From Tatumella sp. JGM91 (lineage in GTDB: Bacteria > Pseudomonadota > Gammaproteobacteria > Enterobacterales > Enterobacteriaceae): DNA of 60,314 nt. Positions 59,613 to 60,314 of the stretch are shown here, in pieces (the first letter of the stretch is position 1; every line of letters begins with the position of its first letter). The stretch spans positions 1-60,314 of the forward strand of contig NZ_JAERJP010000021.1 of the NCBI RefSeq assembly GCF_018257575.1, read 5' to 3'. The notes beneath the pieces are model-generated. The model saw nothing but the letters and a program-made list of their open reading frames with translations. It was not told where the DNA came from and searched no databases. A program made the position numbers and the translations under genes.

Positions 59613-60314
59613 TTACAGCAGGGCGCTGGCTTTAGCCACCACATTGTCAACCGTAAAACCGAACTCAGCAAATAACTGCTCTGCCGGGGCGGATTCGCCG
59701 AAGCTGGTCATACCGACAATCGCACCGTTCAGCCCGGTATATTTATACCAGTAGTCCGCAATACCCGCTTCCACGGCCACACGGGCGCTGACTGCCGCCG
59801 GCAGTACTGACTCGCGGTAAGCGGCATCCTGCTTATCAAACGCATCGGTGGACGGCATAGAAACCACCCGCACTTTACGGCCATCGGCACTCAGTTTGTC
59901 TGCCGCGGCCACGGCCAGGGAGACTTCTGAACCGGTGGCAATCAGGATCAGTTCCGGCTGACCGTCACAGTCTTTCAGGATATAACCGCCACGGGCCACG
60001 TTTGCCAGCTGCTCTGCGCTGCGCGGCTGCTGGGTCAGGTTCTGACGGGAGAAAATCAGAGCCGTAGGTCCGTCCTGACGCTCGATAGCATATTTCCAGG
60101 CCACCGCAGACTCCACCTGGTCACACGGACGCCAGGTACTCATATTCGGGGTGGTACGCAGGCTGGCAATCTGTTCCACCGGCTGATGGGTCGGGCCGTC
60201 TTCACCCAGACCAATAGAGTCATGGGTATAGACCAGGATCTGACGGATTTTCATCAGTGCGGCCATACGTGCGGCATTACGCGCATATTCGACAAACATC
60301 AGGAAAGTTGCAGT
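59613..60314 (-). CDS. tktA: transketolase, C-terminal part (gene runs off the right edge)
   Basis: Transketolase exchanges two-carbon units in the pentose phosphate pathway with thiamine diphosphate. The visible 233 residues are the last third. They include the end of the pyrimidine-binding domain ([36 protein letters not shown]) and the C-terminal domain ([50 protein letters not shown]). The frame is open to the last base of the window, so the 5' two thirds lie outside. The position after epd identifies it as tktA rather than tktB. Confidence 0.97.
   Translation of the reverse strand, partial: TATFLMFVEYARNAARMAALMKIRQILVYTHDSIGLGEDGPTHQPVEQIASLRTTPNMSTWRPCDQVESAVAWKYAIERQDGPTALIFSRQNLTQQPRSAEQLANVARGGYILKDCDGQPELILIATGSEVSLAVAAADKLSADGRKVRVVSMPSTDAFDKQDAAYRESVLPAAVSARVAVEAGIADYWYKYTGLNGAIVGMTSFGESAPAEQLFAEFGFTVDNVVAKASALL

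Overview
The window is chromosomal DNA of an enterobacterium (Enterobacterales). Most of the right two thirds keeps the Escherichia coli gene order from lysS to tktA: lysS-prfB-recJ-dsbC-xerD-fldB-ygfX-sdhE-ygfZ-yqfA-gcvPHT-ubiI-ubiH-pepP-ygfB-zapA-ssrS(6S RNA)-fau-serA-rpiA-argP-yggE-argO-mscS-fbaA-pgk-epd-tktA. Protein similarity recalled from memory and the group 1 (amylovoran-type) exopolysaccharide genes suggest a relative of Erwinia, Pantoea or Tatumella. The genus is a guess that needs a database comparison.

Positions 135-23477 hold one large surface-polysaccharide locus, all on the minus strand, next to lysS. It starts with a JUMPstart/ops element at 23440-23477 and runs wzi-wza-wzb-wzc (export and co-polymerase control), a WbaP-type initiating transferase, two glycosyltransferases, manC-manB (GDP-mannose), another glycosyltransferase, rfbB-rfbA-rfbC (dTDP-rhamnose), an EpsG-type polymerase (wzy), a secreted clan GH-A-like glycosidase, a Wzx flippase, a GT2 transferase, a decayed rfbD copy, manA and an intact rfbD. 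A perfect 40-bp palindromic terminator closes the locus. The parts predict a Wzx/Wzy-dependent capsule or slime containing mannose and rhamnose, with repeat units started by a hexose-1-phosphate transferase. The repeat-specific genes (about 2.5-7.6 kb and 14.1-16.2 kb) are visibly richer in A+T than the flanks, as expected for an exchangeable serotype cassette. One more glycosyltransferase sits alone between prfB and recJ, outside the locus.

From 23.9 to 40 kb are housekeeping genes for translation (lysS; prfB with its programmed +1 frameshift), recombination and repair (recJ, xerD), periplasmic disulfide isomerisation (dsbC), flavin and Fe-S related functions (fldB, sdhE, ygfX, ygfZ) and the glycine cleavage system (gcvTHP). 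A GNAT gene replaces the bglA position.

Between gcvT and ubiI (40.2-43.5 kb) is a four-gene minus-strand cassette absent from E. coli at this place: a nicotinamidase-like hydrolase followed by an ABC transporter ATPase, permease and NMT1/ThiY-like binding protein. This is the most suggestive candidate for an undescribed small uptake-and-use system.

From 43.8 kb to the end the order is that of E. coli: ubiquinone hydroxylases, pepP, ygfB, zapA, 6S RNA, fau, serA, rpiA, the ArgP regulator and its target exporter argO, mscS, the epd-pgk-fbaA group and the C-terminal part of tktA. The yggE copy appears to carry a one-base frameshift in its signal peptide. I saw no tRNA or rRNA gene, insertion sequence, prophage or CRISPR array.
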